A stretch of DNA of 64,000 nt from Argyresthia goedartella. Taxonomy: Eukaryota > Arthropoda > Insecta > Lepidoptera > Argyresthiidae. Below the pieces are notes generated by a model. That model did no database searches. It was given only the letters and a program-made list of their open reading frames with translations, and was not told the DNA's origin. A program made the position numbers and the translations under genes. Shown piece by piece: positions 11,846-21,309 of the stretch. Numbering within the stretch: the first letter of the stretch is position 1; the number at the start of each line of letters is the position of its first letter. The stretch is taken from contig OX463829.1 in assembly GCA_949825045.1 (NCBI GenBank), forward strand, positions 18,198,715 through 18,262,714, given 5' to 3'.

Positions 11846-12025
11846 GAATTTGCGGCCCAACCATTTGTTGCCTCCCAACCGGAGACGGTGGTGTTACCGA
11901 TCGCCTCTGTGCTTGTTTGGGATTTGGCGGGCAACCCAACATACGTTCGCGCCCTATTAGATTCTGGAGCTCAGGGCTGCATTGTATCGAATGATTTAGC
12001 AAAATGGTTGGGCCGGACGGGTTGA
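11846..12025 (+). pseudogene. BEL/Pao aspartic protease, truncated
   Basis: In the Gag frame after the amber codon. It contains VLPIASVLVWDLAGNPTYV, the catalytic LLDSGAQG and then NDLAKWLG. A complete retroviral-type protease runs well beyond this point. Here the sequence jumps within a few codons to a region that belongs to the segment leading into RT, in another frame (stop at 12023-12025). The simplest reading is an internal deletion that removed the protease C-part and shifted the frame. Confidence 0.75.
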
Positions 12026-14001
12026 TTGCTGTGGATACTAAGTTTGGTCACGTGATCATGGGTCCGGCATTGCCAATGGTTAGGCCTGCCGAGTCAGATG
12101 GCATACTTATTGGCTCAGCGTTGTCAGACGTTATCCAACGTTTCTGGGAGATAGAGGAACCTCCCACCGTTCGTCGAGTCGACGCAGACGAAGAAGAGTG
12201 CGAGTTGTTTTACCAGAATAGTACTGGTCGCCTTCGTTCCGGTCGTTTTGTAACTCGACTGCCTTTCAGGGCCGATCGACCGCCACTAGGAGAATCTAGG
12301 AAGATGGCTGAGACGAGATTGATGTCGATGGAGCGTAGGATGACAAGGGACGCCGTATTTAAACAAAAATATGTTGATTTCATGAGGGAGTATGAGTCGT
12401 TAGGACACATGTCGGTATCGGGTGTGGACTGGAGATCTGAGGATCATTGTTTCCTTCCACACCATGCCGTCCTACGAACCCCTACCGGCAAGATTCGAGT
12501 TGTTTTTGATGGGTCAGCACCTACCTCGAACGGGATGTCCCTGAATCAGTGTCTACATTCGGGACCCAAGTTGAGTCGTGATATTTCGGATATTCTCACG
12601 AGCTTTCGGAGGCACCAGATTGTATTTGTCGCAGACATTCGGATGATGTTTAGGCAAACGGTAATTCATCCGGCTGACAGAAGGTATCAGTTGATACTTT
12701 GGCGTGAGTCCACGGCCGAGCCAGTCAAGGTCTATGAGTTAAACACGAACACGTATGGGTTACGGTCTAGCCCGTATCTGGCGATGCGTACCCTGCGGGA
12801 GTTGGCGTCGCGTGACCGTGTGAGCTATCCTAGAGCCGCCGCTATCCTGGAGCAAGATTTGTACGTCGATGACGTCTGCACAGGGGCAGCCAGTGTAGAG
12901 GAAGCTCTGGACCGACGTGACGAGCTCATTCAATTGCTGGAACGAGGCGGCTATGAACTACGTAAGTGGATGTCCAACTCCCCTGAGTTGATGGCTGGTC
13001 TCCCAGATGAGTTTCAACAAGACCCGCACGTTTTTGAGAATCCTGACAACCCTAACATGTTGTCAGTACTTGGAATTCAGTACCGGCCCGTCCATGATGA
13101 GTTTACCTATCGGGTGGTTTTAGAAACACCGAAGGCCTGAATGAAGCGGTCAGTACTGTCAACGATTGCGAGAACGTTCGACCCGAATGGATGGATTTCT
13201 CCAGTCACCTTTGCTCTCAAATGTTTTATGCAAAGGCTATGGGCGGCTCAGTTGACCTGGGACACCCACCTCTCAGGTGATTTGTTGACTGATTGGACGC
13301 GAATGTTCACCTCGCTATCGGACATAAATAATGTATCGCTGCCGAGGAAATTGGTCCCTGCTGGGGATTACAGGGCAACCCTTCACGGGTTTTGTGATGC
13401 CTCTGAACGAGGTTTTGCGGCAGCGGTTTATTTGCGAGCCGTCACCTCCACCGGGGAGGTCGACGTGCGTTTGGTTTTGGCAAAAAGCAAGGTAGCGCCT
13501 ATTCGGACAAGGATGACGATTCCAAAACTGGAACTGTCCGGGGCTGCTCTTTTGACCAAACTTTTGAATCACACTCTAACAGTGTTGCGTGGGTCAGTGG
13601 TTTTGGAGGATACGGTGTACGCTTGGACGGACAGCCAGATTGTTTTGTGCTGGCTGAAGGCTTCGGTCCATAACTTAGAGGTTTTTGTTGCGAACCGTGT
13701 CTACCAGATTGTGTCGTCTGAGGTCCCACTGACCTGGAGACATGTACCAGGAGAATTGAACCCGTCTGATTGTGCATCCAGGGGATGTCGGGCTCCTGAA
13801 CTCGTTAGACACCATTTGTGGTGGGGACCACCCTGGCTTGCCAAGAGAGAATCGGACTGGCCCCACAGCCATGTAGTAGTATCTTCGGATCATGGCCCCA
13901 GAGCGGCCGTGCATGTTACCCAGAAGGCTGAGGACCCTGACGCCGGGTTTCTGCTGGACCGGTATAGCTCACTTGACAAGTTGATAAACGTGTCCACTTA
14001 G
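12004..14001 (+). pseudogene. pol: BEL/Pao reverse transcriptase and RNase H
   Basis: Frame 1 encodes the RNA-dependent polymerase. RT starts around RVVFDGSAPTSNG (12500) with VFVADIRMMFRQ as motif A, YGLRSSPYLAMR as motif B and the catalytic YVDD (12861-12872). A TGA at 13138-13140 breaks the frame just before TIARTFDPNGWISPVTF, a conserved BEL/Pao block. RNase H follows with its acidic residues in FCDASERGFAAAVY, PKLELSGA, TDSQIVLCW and NPSDCASRG. A TAG at 13999-14001 ends this part, and the integrase continues in the same frame. The two nonsense codons and the upstream deletion prevent a full Pol. Confidence 0.9.
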
Positions 14002-15118
14002 ATTAGGAGATTCGCTCGAAATTGTCGTACTCCTCGCGATCAGCGAACGTTGAACCCTATTCTGACTCCGGCAGAGCGAAACGAGTCGCTATTGAATTTG
14101 GTCCGGTTGGTACAGTCCTCGAAGTTTGGGGCAGAATTGGAGATTATACGAAGTGGACGTTCGAAATTGAAGGGAGCCGTCGCGCGTCTCAACCCCTTTG
14201 TTGATTCGACCGGGTTACTTCGGGTAGGAGGAAGATTGCGCAATGCGAATCTGTCATATTCGGCTCGTCACCCACTTCTGCTCCCCAAGGGGGGACAGTT
14301 AGTTGAATTGCTGGTGACTGATCGTCATATTAAAAACGCGCATGCCGGCTGTAACGCGTTGTTGGCCACGCTCCAGCGGGAGTTTTGGATCTTATCTGCC
14401 CGCCGTGTCATACGGAACATCGTGTTTCGGTGCATGCCTTGTTATCGACTTAAGGCTGCCACGATGCAACCTCTCATGGGGGACTTGCCCCCTGATCGTG
14501 TGAATGAGGTCAGACCGTTTTCAGGTGTTGGTACGGATTTTGCAGGACCGTTTATGGTGAAGAGTTCACGATTGCGTACCGCTAGGCAATACAAGGCGTA
14601 CCTATGTGTGTTTGTTTGTTTATCCACCAAGGCGGTACATCTCGAGCTCGTTGCTGATCTCTCGACAGAGGCTTTCATTGCTTGTTTGGATAGGTTTGTT
14701 TCTCGAAGGGGACTTCCAACTTTGATCCGCTCTGATAACGGCACTAACTACATTGGTGCGGAACGATACTTACGAGAGATAGTCAACTTTTTGAATGTAA
14801 ATAAAGTGGATATTGGAACGGCCCTCTCCCGTCGGGGTATACAGTGGACCTTCAGCCCACCGATTTGCCCCCAGTGGGGTGGGATTTTTGAGGCCGTAGT
14901 TAAGTCAGCTAAGACGCACTTGGGGCGTATAGTAGGTCAGACCGCGCTGACTTTTGAGGAGCTCGCGACATTGTTTTGTAAGATCGAGGCCGTTCTCAAT
15001 TCGCGACCGTTGTGTCCGCTGAGCTCGGATCCAAATGACCTGGAGGCTCTGACCCCAGGCCATTTCTTGATAGGACAGCCACTTAACGCGTTGCCCGAGC
15101 ACCCCTTCGAGGGAGTGA
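14002..15118 (+). pseudogene. pol: BEL/Pao integrase, first part
   Basis: Same frame as RT after the amber codon at 13999. An HHCC-type zinc-binding domain is visible ([13 protein letters not shown] ... CMPCYRLKA). The DDE catalytic core follows: Asp in VGTDFAGPF, Asp in [13 protein letters not shown] and Glu in [13 protein letters not shown]. The coding sequence is cut at 15118 by the LINE insertion, just after the conserved [12 protein letters not shown] block, and resumes at 16508. Confidence 0.9.
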
Positions 15119-15439
15119 AATTAAGAATAAGAATAAGAATAAGAATAATTTATTTATCAATTTAGGTTTTACATTATATGTTTGTTACTGTTACCTAAAC
15201 TAGGCTTAAGACCTGTAAGATAGGCAACAGCTTCTGTACTATTGTTGACAAAATATTGAATTGGTGTACATACACATAACTGTTAGTAACCAAGATAATT
15301 ACTCTTAAATAACAACAATAAACTAATAAAAAGAGACTAAAGGATCATCAAAAAGAAAAAGTTATAACTATAAATTATACTTCTGGAATACATTGGTATA
15401 AGTGAGTAGTGTGGATGTATCGTTGCATCTAGATGTGTG

Positions 15440-15620
15440 CACATGTGCATATGTAAGCGTGTGTGTGTGCGTGTGTGTATGTGTGTGTGTGTGTGTGAGC
15501 GTGTATGTATGTAAGTGCGAGGGTGTATTTGTGTGTGTTTAGGGAGTGTGTGAGTGTATATATGATGTGTGTGTGTATTTATGTGTGGTGTGTGAGGGTC
15601 TATGTGTGTTTGCTTATTTG
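15440..15620. repeat. GT-rich simple repeat in LINE B 3' UTR
   Basis: Interrupted TGTG/TATG runs over about 180 bp, at the position equivalent to the TG microsatellite in the outer LINE B copy. Confidence 0.85.
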
Positions 15621-15702
15621 TGGTTTAGGTGTTATATAAAGTAATGTTGATGTTACCCGACCACGTTCAAAAGTTCTTCGGTTTGATCGTAGTCAAGTAA
15701 CA

Positions 15703-16490
15703 TCAGCCACTTCTAAGTGCATGTTTTAATTCATACCTATTTTTCGTATACATTTCTAATGCTTTACTTATTTTATTGTATAAATGGGGACCAAGAAAGC
15801 ACATAAACCTATTAGCAAAAAATGTTTTTAACCTTACAGTTTCAAAAACCAAATCCTTACGACGGATTCCATCTAGATTTAATTTAGTCATTAAATTCAG
15901 CTCCTTATGCTTTTGGGAAATGGCTTGGGAAATGAAAAGCTGCCTAACGGTGAGCGCCTGACAATCTTGGTATAGTTGTGTCGTTGGATAGAGGTATGGT
16001 AGGGAGTAGCTCACCTTCAGCACAGCTCTTTGGGCCCTTTCTAGTGGCAGTAATATAGATTTACTCGCTCCACCCCATGTAGTTATACAGTATGTCAGTA
16101 AAGACTGGCACAGGAAGATATACAACATCTTTATTATAGGCGTGCTAGCTATATGTCTTATGTTTTTAAACAATGCGATCAGTCTACGAATGCGTTGGGT
16201 TTGCAGTTTAATGTGTAGCTTAAAAGAGAGGTGATCATCTATAATAATACCTAGATATTTGATGTGTGAAACCCTTTCAAGTTTTGAGCAGTCGCAATAG
16301 TTTGTCACATTTTGTAGGTGCTGCGAGTTAGACTGACAATCCATATGCACTTTTATATCCCTAGACTCAAATGACACTTTTGTATTACGTATACTAAATG
16401 CTAGATATTTGGTTTTGTCAGAATTTAGCGTCAGCAGATTATTTCTAAGCCAATCATTGATTTTGTCAAAACCTATCTGAGCCGATTTAA
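15703..16490 (-). pseudogene. LINE B RT C-terminal part (5'-truncated, still open)
   Basis: An uninterrupted frame of about 260 codons begins in the fold-back junction. It contains NLLTLNSDKTKYLAF, SHIKYLGIIIDDHLSF, LTYCITTWGGASKS and LLPLERAQRAVLKVSY, then the family C-terminal region. This aligns residue by residue with the decayed outer copy (CISSWGGSK, QLERAQRLILKI). Endonuclease and the catalytic RT motifs are missing, so it cannot act. The open frame agrees with insertion after the BEL/Pao arrived. Confidence 0.85.
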
Positions 16491-16507
16491 TCGGCTCAGA
16501 TAGGTTT
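16469..16507. repeat. Fold-back inverted repeat at the LINE 5' junction
   Basis: Two perfect 19-bp arms (AAACCTATCTGAGCCGATT and its reverse complement) around a single T at 16488. One arm is the LINE coding sequence (AQIGF region); the other is its inverted copy, directly at the junction with BEL/Pao. Confidence 0.95.
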
Positions 16508-16551
16508 GTTCGGTTCAATTGTATCGGTTGTTCGGTTCAATTGTATCGGTT
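16508..16551. repeat. 22-bp tandem duplication next to the junction
   Basis: GTTCGGTTCAATTGTATCGG plus TT occurs twice without a gap at 16508-16529 and 16530-16551. It starts exactly where the fold-back arm ends. Confidence 0.95.
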
Positions 16552-16846
16552 GTCAAGGTATCAGATGTTGCAGCAGTTTACTCAGAATTTCTGGAAGCGT
16601 TGGTCGCTCGAGTATCTGCATATCTTACAATAGCGCCTTAAGTGGACTGACAAAACTAGCCCCCCTAGTGTTGGTGACCTCGTTCTGGTTAAGGATGCTA
16701 ACCTACCGCCACTACGTTGGCGCAGGGGGCGCATTGTTAACTTGTTCCCTGGCAAGGACGGGACCCCCCGGTCTGCAGAGGTTCTAGTAGGAGGCTCGGT
16801 TCTAAAACGAGCGGTAGCAACGTTGTCTCGGCTGCCCGTAGATTAG
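16508..16846 (+). pseudogene. pol: BEL/Pao integrase C-terminal part
   Basis: The continuation of the integrase after the LINE insertion: RYQMLQQFTQNFWKRW, then a stop in the LQ-stop-RLKW region, then VGDLVLVKDANLPPLRW, GRIVNLFPGKDG and a final SRLPVD before TAG at 16844-16846. This is the standard C-terminal end of Pao integrases. The end lies 32 bp before the 3' LTR. Confidence 0.85.
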
Positions 16847-16878
16847 GGGACAGGTGGGTGCCTGTCCGGGCGGGTGAT

Positions 16879-17424
16879 TGTTCGATTCCAAATCGATATT
16901 CGATCGATGGTTTCTGAACGGCCATTTTGAATTTGACGTTAGCTGCCAACCTGGCAGTTTTTTGACAACTAAGAGACGAAAGCCCTCGCAATGTAAACGC
17001 GTTTTGGTTAGGGTATTGAAATTAAATCGCAGGCCATCTGGAATGTATTCGGGTTTCCCTCAGGATTGTTAATATAGCTGAGTGTGTTATTGTTTCTCGA
17101 ACCAGATAAAGTTCGCATTTTCGTGCCCGATTGTTTTTACCACGTAACATAACCTGTGTTGGAACACTGTGCTCATTGAAGCTGGCCCGCCAGTCGTACC
17201 TGGTTGGCTGAAGAACCTGTCTACCAAGAAGAGCCTAGGGTGCACCCGGGCCTTGCAGAGAGACAGGAGGTTGACGGGACCGAAGCACAGACCAGGTTAG
17301 ATCGACCCCAATTAACTTCAGCTCGGTGAACCGCCGACGTTCACACTTCTTGGCAACTGATCGTTACGCTACCTCGTAGCTGATGGGCCCCTACGAGGTC
17401 ATTAGGTGCTAAGAAGCCTGAACA
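16879..17424 (+). repeat. 3' LTR of BEL/Pao
   Basis: 546 bp, about 99.3 % identical to the 5' LTR. A purine-rich GGGCGGGTGAT directly precedes it and may be the plus-strand primer. CATGT follows as the target duplication. Confidence 0.95.
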
Positions 17425-17830
17425 CATGTAGATTAGCATATTCAAGTATTCAGTTGCATCACTTTGTAATTCCGCAATATTTATATTTATATCTCCCACC
17501 AAGAAGATACTCTTGAAGAACACCAGATTCTTCAATAGTATCTGTAGAGAGCTTAGGAATTTATCTATATTTTCAAATGAGGGGGGTCTATAAATAGGGA
17601 TTATTACAAAATCCAATTTAGATTTAACCAGTAGACAGTTTGCTTCTTCTAAATTATATTCCTCTACACAAAAATTCAAAGCACTATTTAAGTAGACAAC
17701 GACGCCATCATTTTGGTTAAAGTTATGTGAAGTTCTGTAATTTAAATATCCATCTAAAGTAGGTAGATTATTTACACACGATAACCAACATTCGCTAAGT
17801 ACAATTATATCGCTAAGTACATATATGAAA
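17425..17830 (-). pseudogene. LINE B endonuclease, N-terminal part
   Basis: Apurinic-type endonuclease that nicks target DNA for LINE insertion. On the minus strand: LSECWLSC (active-site Glu region), then IIPIYRPPSF and IFLVGDININI (catalytic Asp/Asn). The frame then runs into the BEL/Pao junction at LNMLIYM and resumes on the other side at TPTYYTPTRGKSCLD. Upstream of about 17830 the similarity stops, so the LINE is 5'-truncated here. Confidence 0.8.
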
Positions 17831-18590
17831 AGGTAAACTCCAATAATCCATTCTCAAGCAAGAGAACTATCTAGAAAAGTAATGGAAAATTGTGATATTG
17901 AACGAAAAAATTATTTCTAAAAACATGTTCAGAAACTAGAAAAATAATAACCGCTATCAAATGATGATGATGACTTTTGATTGTGGTAAATAAAATATTA
18001 GTAAAAAGGTGATAATATTCAACTTTCATTTTATCGTGTACATTTTTGGTAACTATCGACAACAAATAGGTACCACGCTAAAAATGTCCATTAAACTTCG
18101 ACGATGGGCTAGCCCCCTGCCGAGCAATGGAATATTGAATTCTTTGCAAAACAAAGGAGAAAGCATATTTTATGGCGTTTTTAGGGACATCATTCTGAAC
18201 AACTTCTTCTATCAACTTCAGATCGGATCAGAGCAACTTTGTTTTTTAGTTATCCATACAAGTCAGCTGACTTCCCGGGCTAAAAATAAGATTGCTCAGC
18301 TCGAATCGGTTTCATGGTGAAAGCGATTCGGAATAATTTTCCTAACAATCTTCTAACATATGACTAGGGTAGTCCTATTTCTGTGACTCACTATGTGGCT
18401 GCTACTGCGCCAACATAGTGTATTGGAAGAGGCATGATATATATTATACATGTGTATGATATATTATATATCAGGCCTCATCCATATATGTGCATGCTAT
18501 CTATTGTATTTCATATAGTTGAGGTATATATTTTATTTATTAGGTAGTATTTATTTATAATTTGAATGAGATTTTCGTACGTGGATATAG
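17831..18590. other. No gene; scraps of repeats
   Basis: AT-rich. A GATGGGCTAGCCCCCTG block near 18105 recalls repeat family F (47.9 and 53.3 kb), and TATATA tracts lie at 18434-18500. Nothing coding. Confidence 0.4.
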
Positions 18591-18869
18591 GTCACCGTAA
18601 GATTGTCAAAACCGTTAGTTGATAAACTAACGGTTAAAACCGTTAAATAATAAACTGGTTTAAACTTGAATTGCAAACGAAATACCTCGGCAAACACTGC
18701 GGTAGCTTAGGTGAAGACTAGAGGGGGCGAGCGCAGCGACGCCCCCGAATAGTCTTAGTGTTAGGTTGACATGTAAGAACAAAAGAAACGTAAACTGTAA
18801 ACCCTGTCGGTCTGGTTTACTATCTGTCGATAGTTGATCAACTAACGGTTTTGACTATCTTACGGTGAC
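18591..18869 (+). repeat. Inverted-repeat MITE family D, copy 2 (best copy)
   Basis: 279 bp with about 38-bp terminal inverted repeats starting GTCACCGTAAGAT (one base differs after that) and continuing GTCAAAACCGTTAGTTGAT. The interior carries a stem: GAAGACTA GAGGGGGC at 18713 pairs with GCCCCC GAATAGTCTT. No coding capacity and no clear target duplication. Confidence 0.85.
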
Positions 18870-19560
18870 ATTTTATTGCGTACTAAGGCTGTCCTGTTTC
18901 ATAAACTCTCCTGTCATGCCTTGGTTTGCTGGAAAAATCTCTCTTAGAGATAAGCTCGCCTTTGCTTATTACATTTCTTGTAACTGTCGGTACCTTCATA
19001 TTTTCTGTGCAATAATAGTAGTTTATGTGACTGCTGCATAATGGAGGGCATTAAAACTCGAGAGTGAGAGAGAGAGTTACATACACTAGTTTATCTACAC
19101 ACATATCATAAGCTCTCTTTGATGTATTCAGGAACCGCATGTTTGACCGGCATTGTGGTTCTGCAATTGTTTAGCTTGTTCTTTAGTACCAACTTCACGC
19201 AGACGGGCGTCGGCGTTCGAAATTTGAATGTCAGTACCAACTTCACAGACAAACTAGGGACGGCACGCGGGTGGGCGTCGGCGTTCGAAATTTGAATGTC
19301 ATTTTAGGTAGAAAAACTACACATAATGACCATTATGTGTTTCACATAATGCTGATCGTAACGTGCGGTTTTTGAACGCAGAAAAGAGGGTTTAGGATAC
19401 GTGTGTAGATAAAGAATATAATGAATTTGAAGTATACTTATAAATCTTTACTGCTTAATATTCCAATACCGCTATTTCAATCCACTGCTCGGAAATGTGG
19501 CGATAGCGGTCAGTATTGGGGACACAAAACAATGAATAGTTAACCAGTACAACAATAGTA
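18870..19560. other. No gene; short direct and inverted repeats
   Basis: GGGCGTCGGCGTTCGAAATT occurs twice (about 19204 and 19266), each copy preceded by TACCAACTTCAC. A 10-bp inverted repeat ACACATAATG lies around 19330. No coding potential recognised. Confidence 0.5.
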
Positions 19561-20772
19561 CATAGTCAGGTCATAAGTTCTGTCACATAATAAAAACTTT
19601 TGAATTTAGAACGCTGGCCACAAAAAAGTTGAATTCGAATTTCGAATTTTTCATGAAAATAAAAATGTGTACTTTTTAGAATTTTCCTCATTTTTAAATA
19701 TGGAGTGGACACTTAAAGAAGACCGTGTCGCAGTTATTGCGTTGCATCGTTGCGGTTACGCGCCATTTCAGATTTTCAACTTACTGAAAATTTTGAATAT
19801 AACCAAAAGATTAGTTTATCGTACCATAAAACGATACAATGAAGACTCTAGTGTAGATGACAGGTCAAGAAGTGGTCGCCCTCGCTCTGTTAGGACTCCA
19901 GCAGTGATAAAAGCTGTGAAGGCGCGAATTCAAAGAAATCCCATACGTAAGCAGAAACTGTTGGCCCTTCAGATGGGGTTAAGCAGGACCACGGTGAAAA
20001 GGGTGTTAAATGAAGACTTAGGGCTTAGGGCATATCGAAGAAAAACAGGACATCGTTTGGACGCTCGTTTAATAGACCTGAGACTGAAGAGATGCCGCGC
20101 TTTGTTGAAGCGGTACGCGGGAAAAAAGCATAGGGAAATTCTTTTTTCGGATGAAAAAATGTTCACCGTGGAAGAGAGCTACAACAAACAAAATGATAAG
20201 GTGTACGCACACAGCAGTGAAAAAGCGTTGGGAGTCTCTTATTGGGGCTTAACTGAGGTACATTTTTGTGAGAAAGGCGTAAAAACGAATGCAGTTGTGT
20301 ATCAAAATACAGTCCTCAAGAACCTTGTGGAACCTGTTTCTCATACCATGTTTAATAACAGGCACTGGGTATTCCAACAAGATTCTGCGCCAGCTCATAG
20401 AGCGAAAAGCACACAAGACTGGCTGGCGGCGCGTGAAATCGACTTCATCCGGCACGAAGACTGGCCCTCCTCCAGTCCAGATTTGAGTCCGTTAGATTAC
20501 AAGATATGGCAACACTTGGAGGAAAAGGCCTGCTCAAAGCCTTACCCTGATTTGAAGTCACTCAAGGCATCCTTGATTAAGGCAGCCGCCGATATTGACA
20601 TGGACCTCGTTCGTGCTGCGATAGACGACTGGCCGCGCAGAATAAAGGCCTGTATTCAAAATCGCGGGGGTCATTTTGAATAAACTTTATTACCATAAAT
20701 ATCTATGTTTTATTAAGTTCATTTTGCTATATAAATGTTTACATAAATAATAAACATGTCTAAATTATTTCA
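19561..20772 (+). mobile_element. maT-type mariner, copy 2, right end lost
   Basis: The left end is CATAGTCAGGTCATAAGTTC after a TA at 19559-19560, identical to copy 1. The right part follows copy 1 up to CTAAATTATTTCA at 20772 and then switches to an unrelated MITE, so the right terminal repeat is missing. The element should no longer be mobile. Confidence 0.9.
19700..20683 (+). CDS. Mariner transposase, open frame with in-frame deletion
   Basis: 327 codons from MEWTLKEDR to GGHFE; the ATG chosen matches copy 1. The N-terminal helix-turn-helix pair is intact (GRPRSVRTPAVI linker, LSRTTVKRVL). The catalytic Asp residues are present in LFSDEK, QQDSAPAH and SPDLSPLDYKIW, with 37 residues between the last two (DD37D, maT). 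Compared with copy 1, 57 bp (19 codons) are missing between SSEKA and LGVSYWGL, including the SLMVW block of the catalytic core. The frame survives because the deletion is a multiple of three. It is probably catalytically dead but could still make a DNA-binding protein. Confidence 0.85.
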   Translation: MEWTLKEDRVAVIALHRCGYAPFQIFNLLKILNITKRLVYRTIKRYNEDSSVDDRSRSGRPRSVRTPAVIKAVKARIQRNPIRKQKLLALQMGLSRTTVKRVLNEDLGLRAYRRKTGHRLDARLIDLRLKRCRALLKRYAGKKHREILFSDEKMFTVEESYNKQNDKVYAHSSEKALGVSYWGLTEVHFCEKGVKTNAVVYQNTVLKNLVEPVSHTMFNNRHWVFQQDSAPAHRAKSTQDWLAAREIDFIRHEDWPSSSPDLSPLDYKIWQHLEEKACSKPYPDLKSLKASLIKAAADIDMDLVRAAIDDWPRRIKACIQNRGGHFE

Positions 20773-20960
20773 TATGTCACAAGGGAGAAAAATGATGTAT
20801 TTACGGCGAGGGTGGTACATTGAATCCAGAGTGAAGGGAAGGATTCTACGATATAATCCTGAGCGTAGCGTGGGATTATAAGTTATAATCCTGAGCGTAA
20901 CGAAGGATTCAAGCGTTAACGCCCATGATGAAAATAATTTTGCTTCTAAGTGACACATAC
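20773..20960. repeat. Short MITE with TATGTCAC-type ends
   Basis: Starts TATGTCAC and ends GTGACACATA. The interior has TTTACGGCGAGGGTGGTACA and ATAATCCTGAGCGTA repeated twice (near 20858 and 20887). It sits where the mariner right end should be. Confidence 0.6.
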
Positions 20961-21226
20961 ACTTCTTTTCACACCGACTATGAGGAAAATTTCAATTAAA
21001 TGTTCTAAAAACAAATCAATAACTTTACTTTGAATTATACTTTCACCACTTTTACAGTAATCAAACAACGTAAACAAAACTTTTTTTTACAATGGCGTAT
21101 TGTGAAGGACTAGGGAAAGGTCACCACAGTTAAAATATTCCAGTGCTACTTTTACCAATGTGAAAAAATCGAATCGAAACTTACAATGCTATCGGATATC
21201 AATATTCATTACATCACATTAACAGT

Positions 21227-21309
21227 CATCGATAGTTTTGATTTCAGTAAAACATATAATTTATTGTGACAATAAATTTTATGTTTTACTGAAATCAAAA
21301 CTTTCGATG
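21227..21309. repeat. 83-bp near-perfect hairpin
   Basis: Arms of about 38 bp (CATCGATAGTTTTGATTTCA ... TGAAATCAAAACTTTCGATG) with three mismatches. A fold-back MITE or an inverted duplication. Confidence 0.9.

Larger units (their letters stand above)
15119..16507 (-). mobile_element. LINE family B, second copy, 5'-truncated, inside BEL/Pao
   Basis: The 3' tail is a four-unit TTATTC hexamer repeat (15119-15150 on the plus strand as AAGAAT repeats), after AATAAATT. The 3' UTR contains a GT-rich tract. Coding sequence for the RT thumb and C-terminus occupies 15703-16490. The 5' end stops in the palm/thumb boundary and is joined to an inverted repeat of itself (16469-16507). Confidence 0.9.
9084..17424 (+). 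mobile_element. BEL/Pao LTR retrotransposon, complete but defective
   Basis: Two 546-bp LTRs start TGTTCGATTCC and end GCCTGAACA. The target duplication is a perfect CATGT on both sides (9079-9083 and 17425-17429). Inside are a primer-binding site, gag with three zinc knuckles, protease, RT, RNase H and integrase in the order typical of BEL/Pao. A truncated LINE (15119-16507) interrupts the integrase. The region is clearly more GC-rich than its surroundings. The insertion splits the endonuclease of LINE B. Confidence 0.95.
4897..17830 (-). mobile_element. LINE family B, outer copy, interrupted by mariner and BEL/Pao
   Basis: A CR1/jockey-superfamily LINE on the minus strand, truncated at its 5' end inside the endonuclease. 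Pieces in order are endonuclease N-part (17425-17830), BEL/Pao insertion (9084-17424), endonuclease C-part to RT C-terminus (6757-9083), a 3' UTR with a CA repeat, mariner insertion (5147-6453), and a probable 3' end with an AATAAATAAATT tail near 4900. Joining the flanks of the BEL/Pao restores a continuous endonuclease frame. Assignment of the last 250 bp rests only on similarity of the terminal AATAAATAAATT to the other family-B copy. Confidence 0.75.

Noticed and set aside
18713..18756. Rho-independent terminator
   Set aside because: The GC-rich stem belongs to a MITE in a eukaryotic setting and is not followed by a T run.
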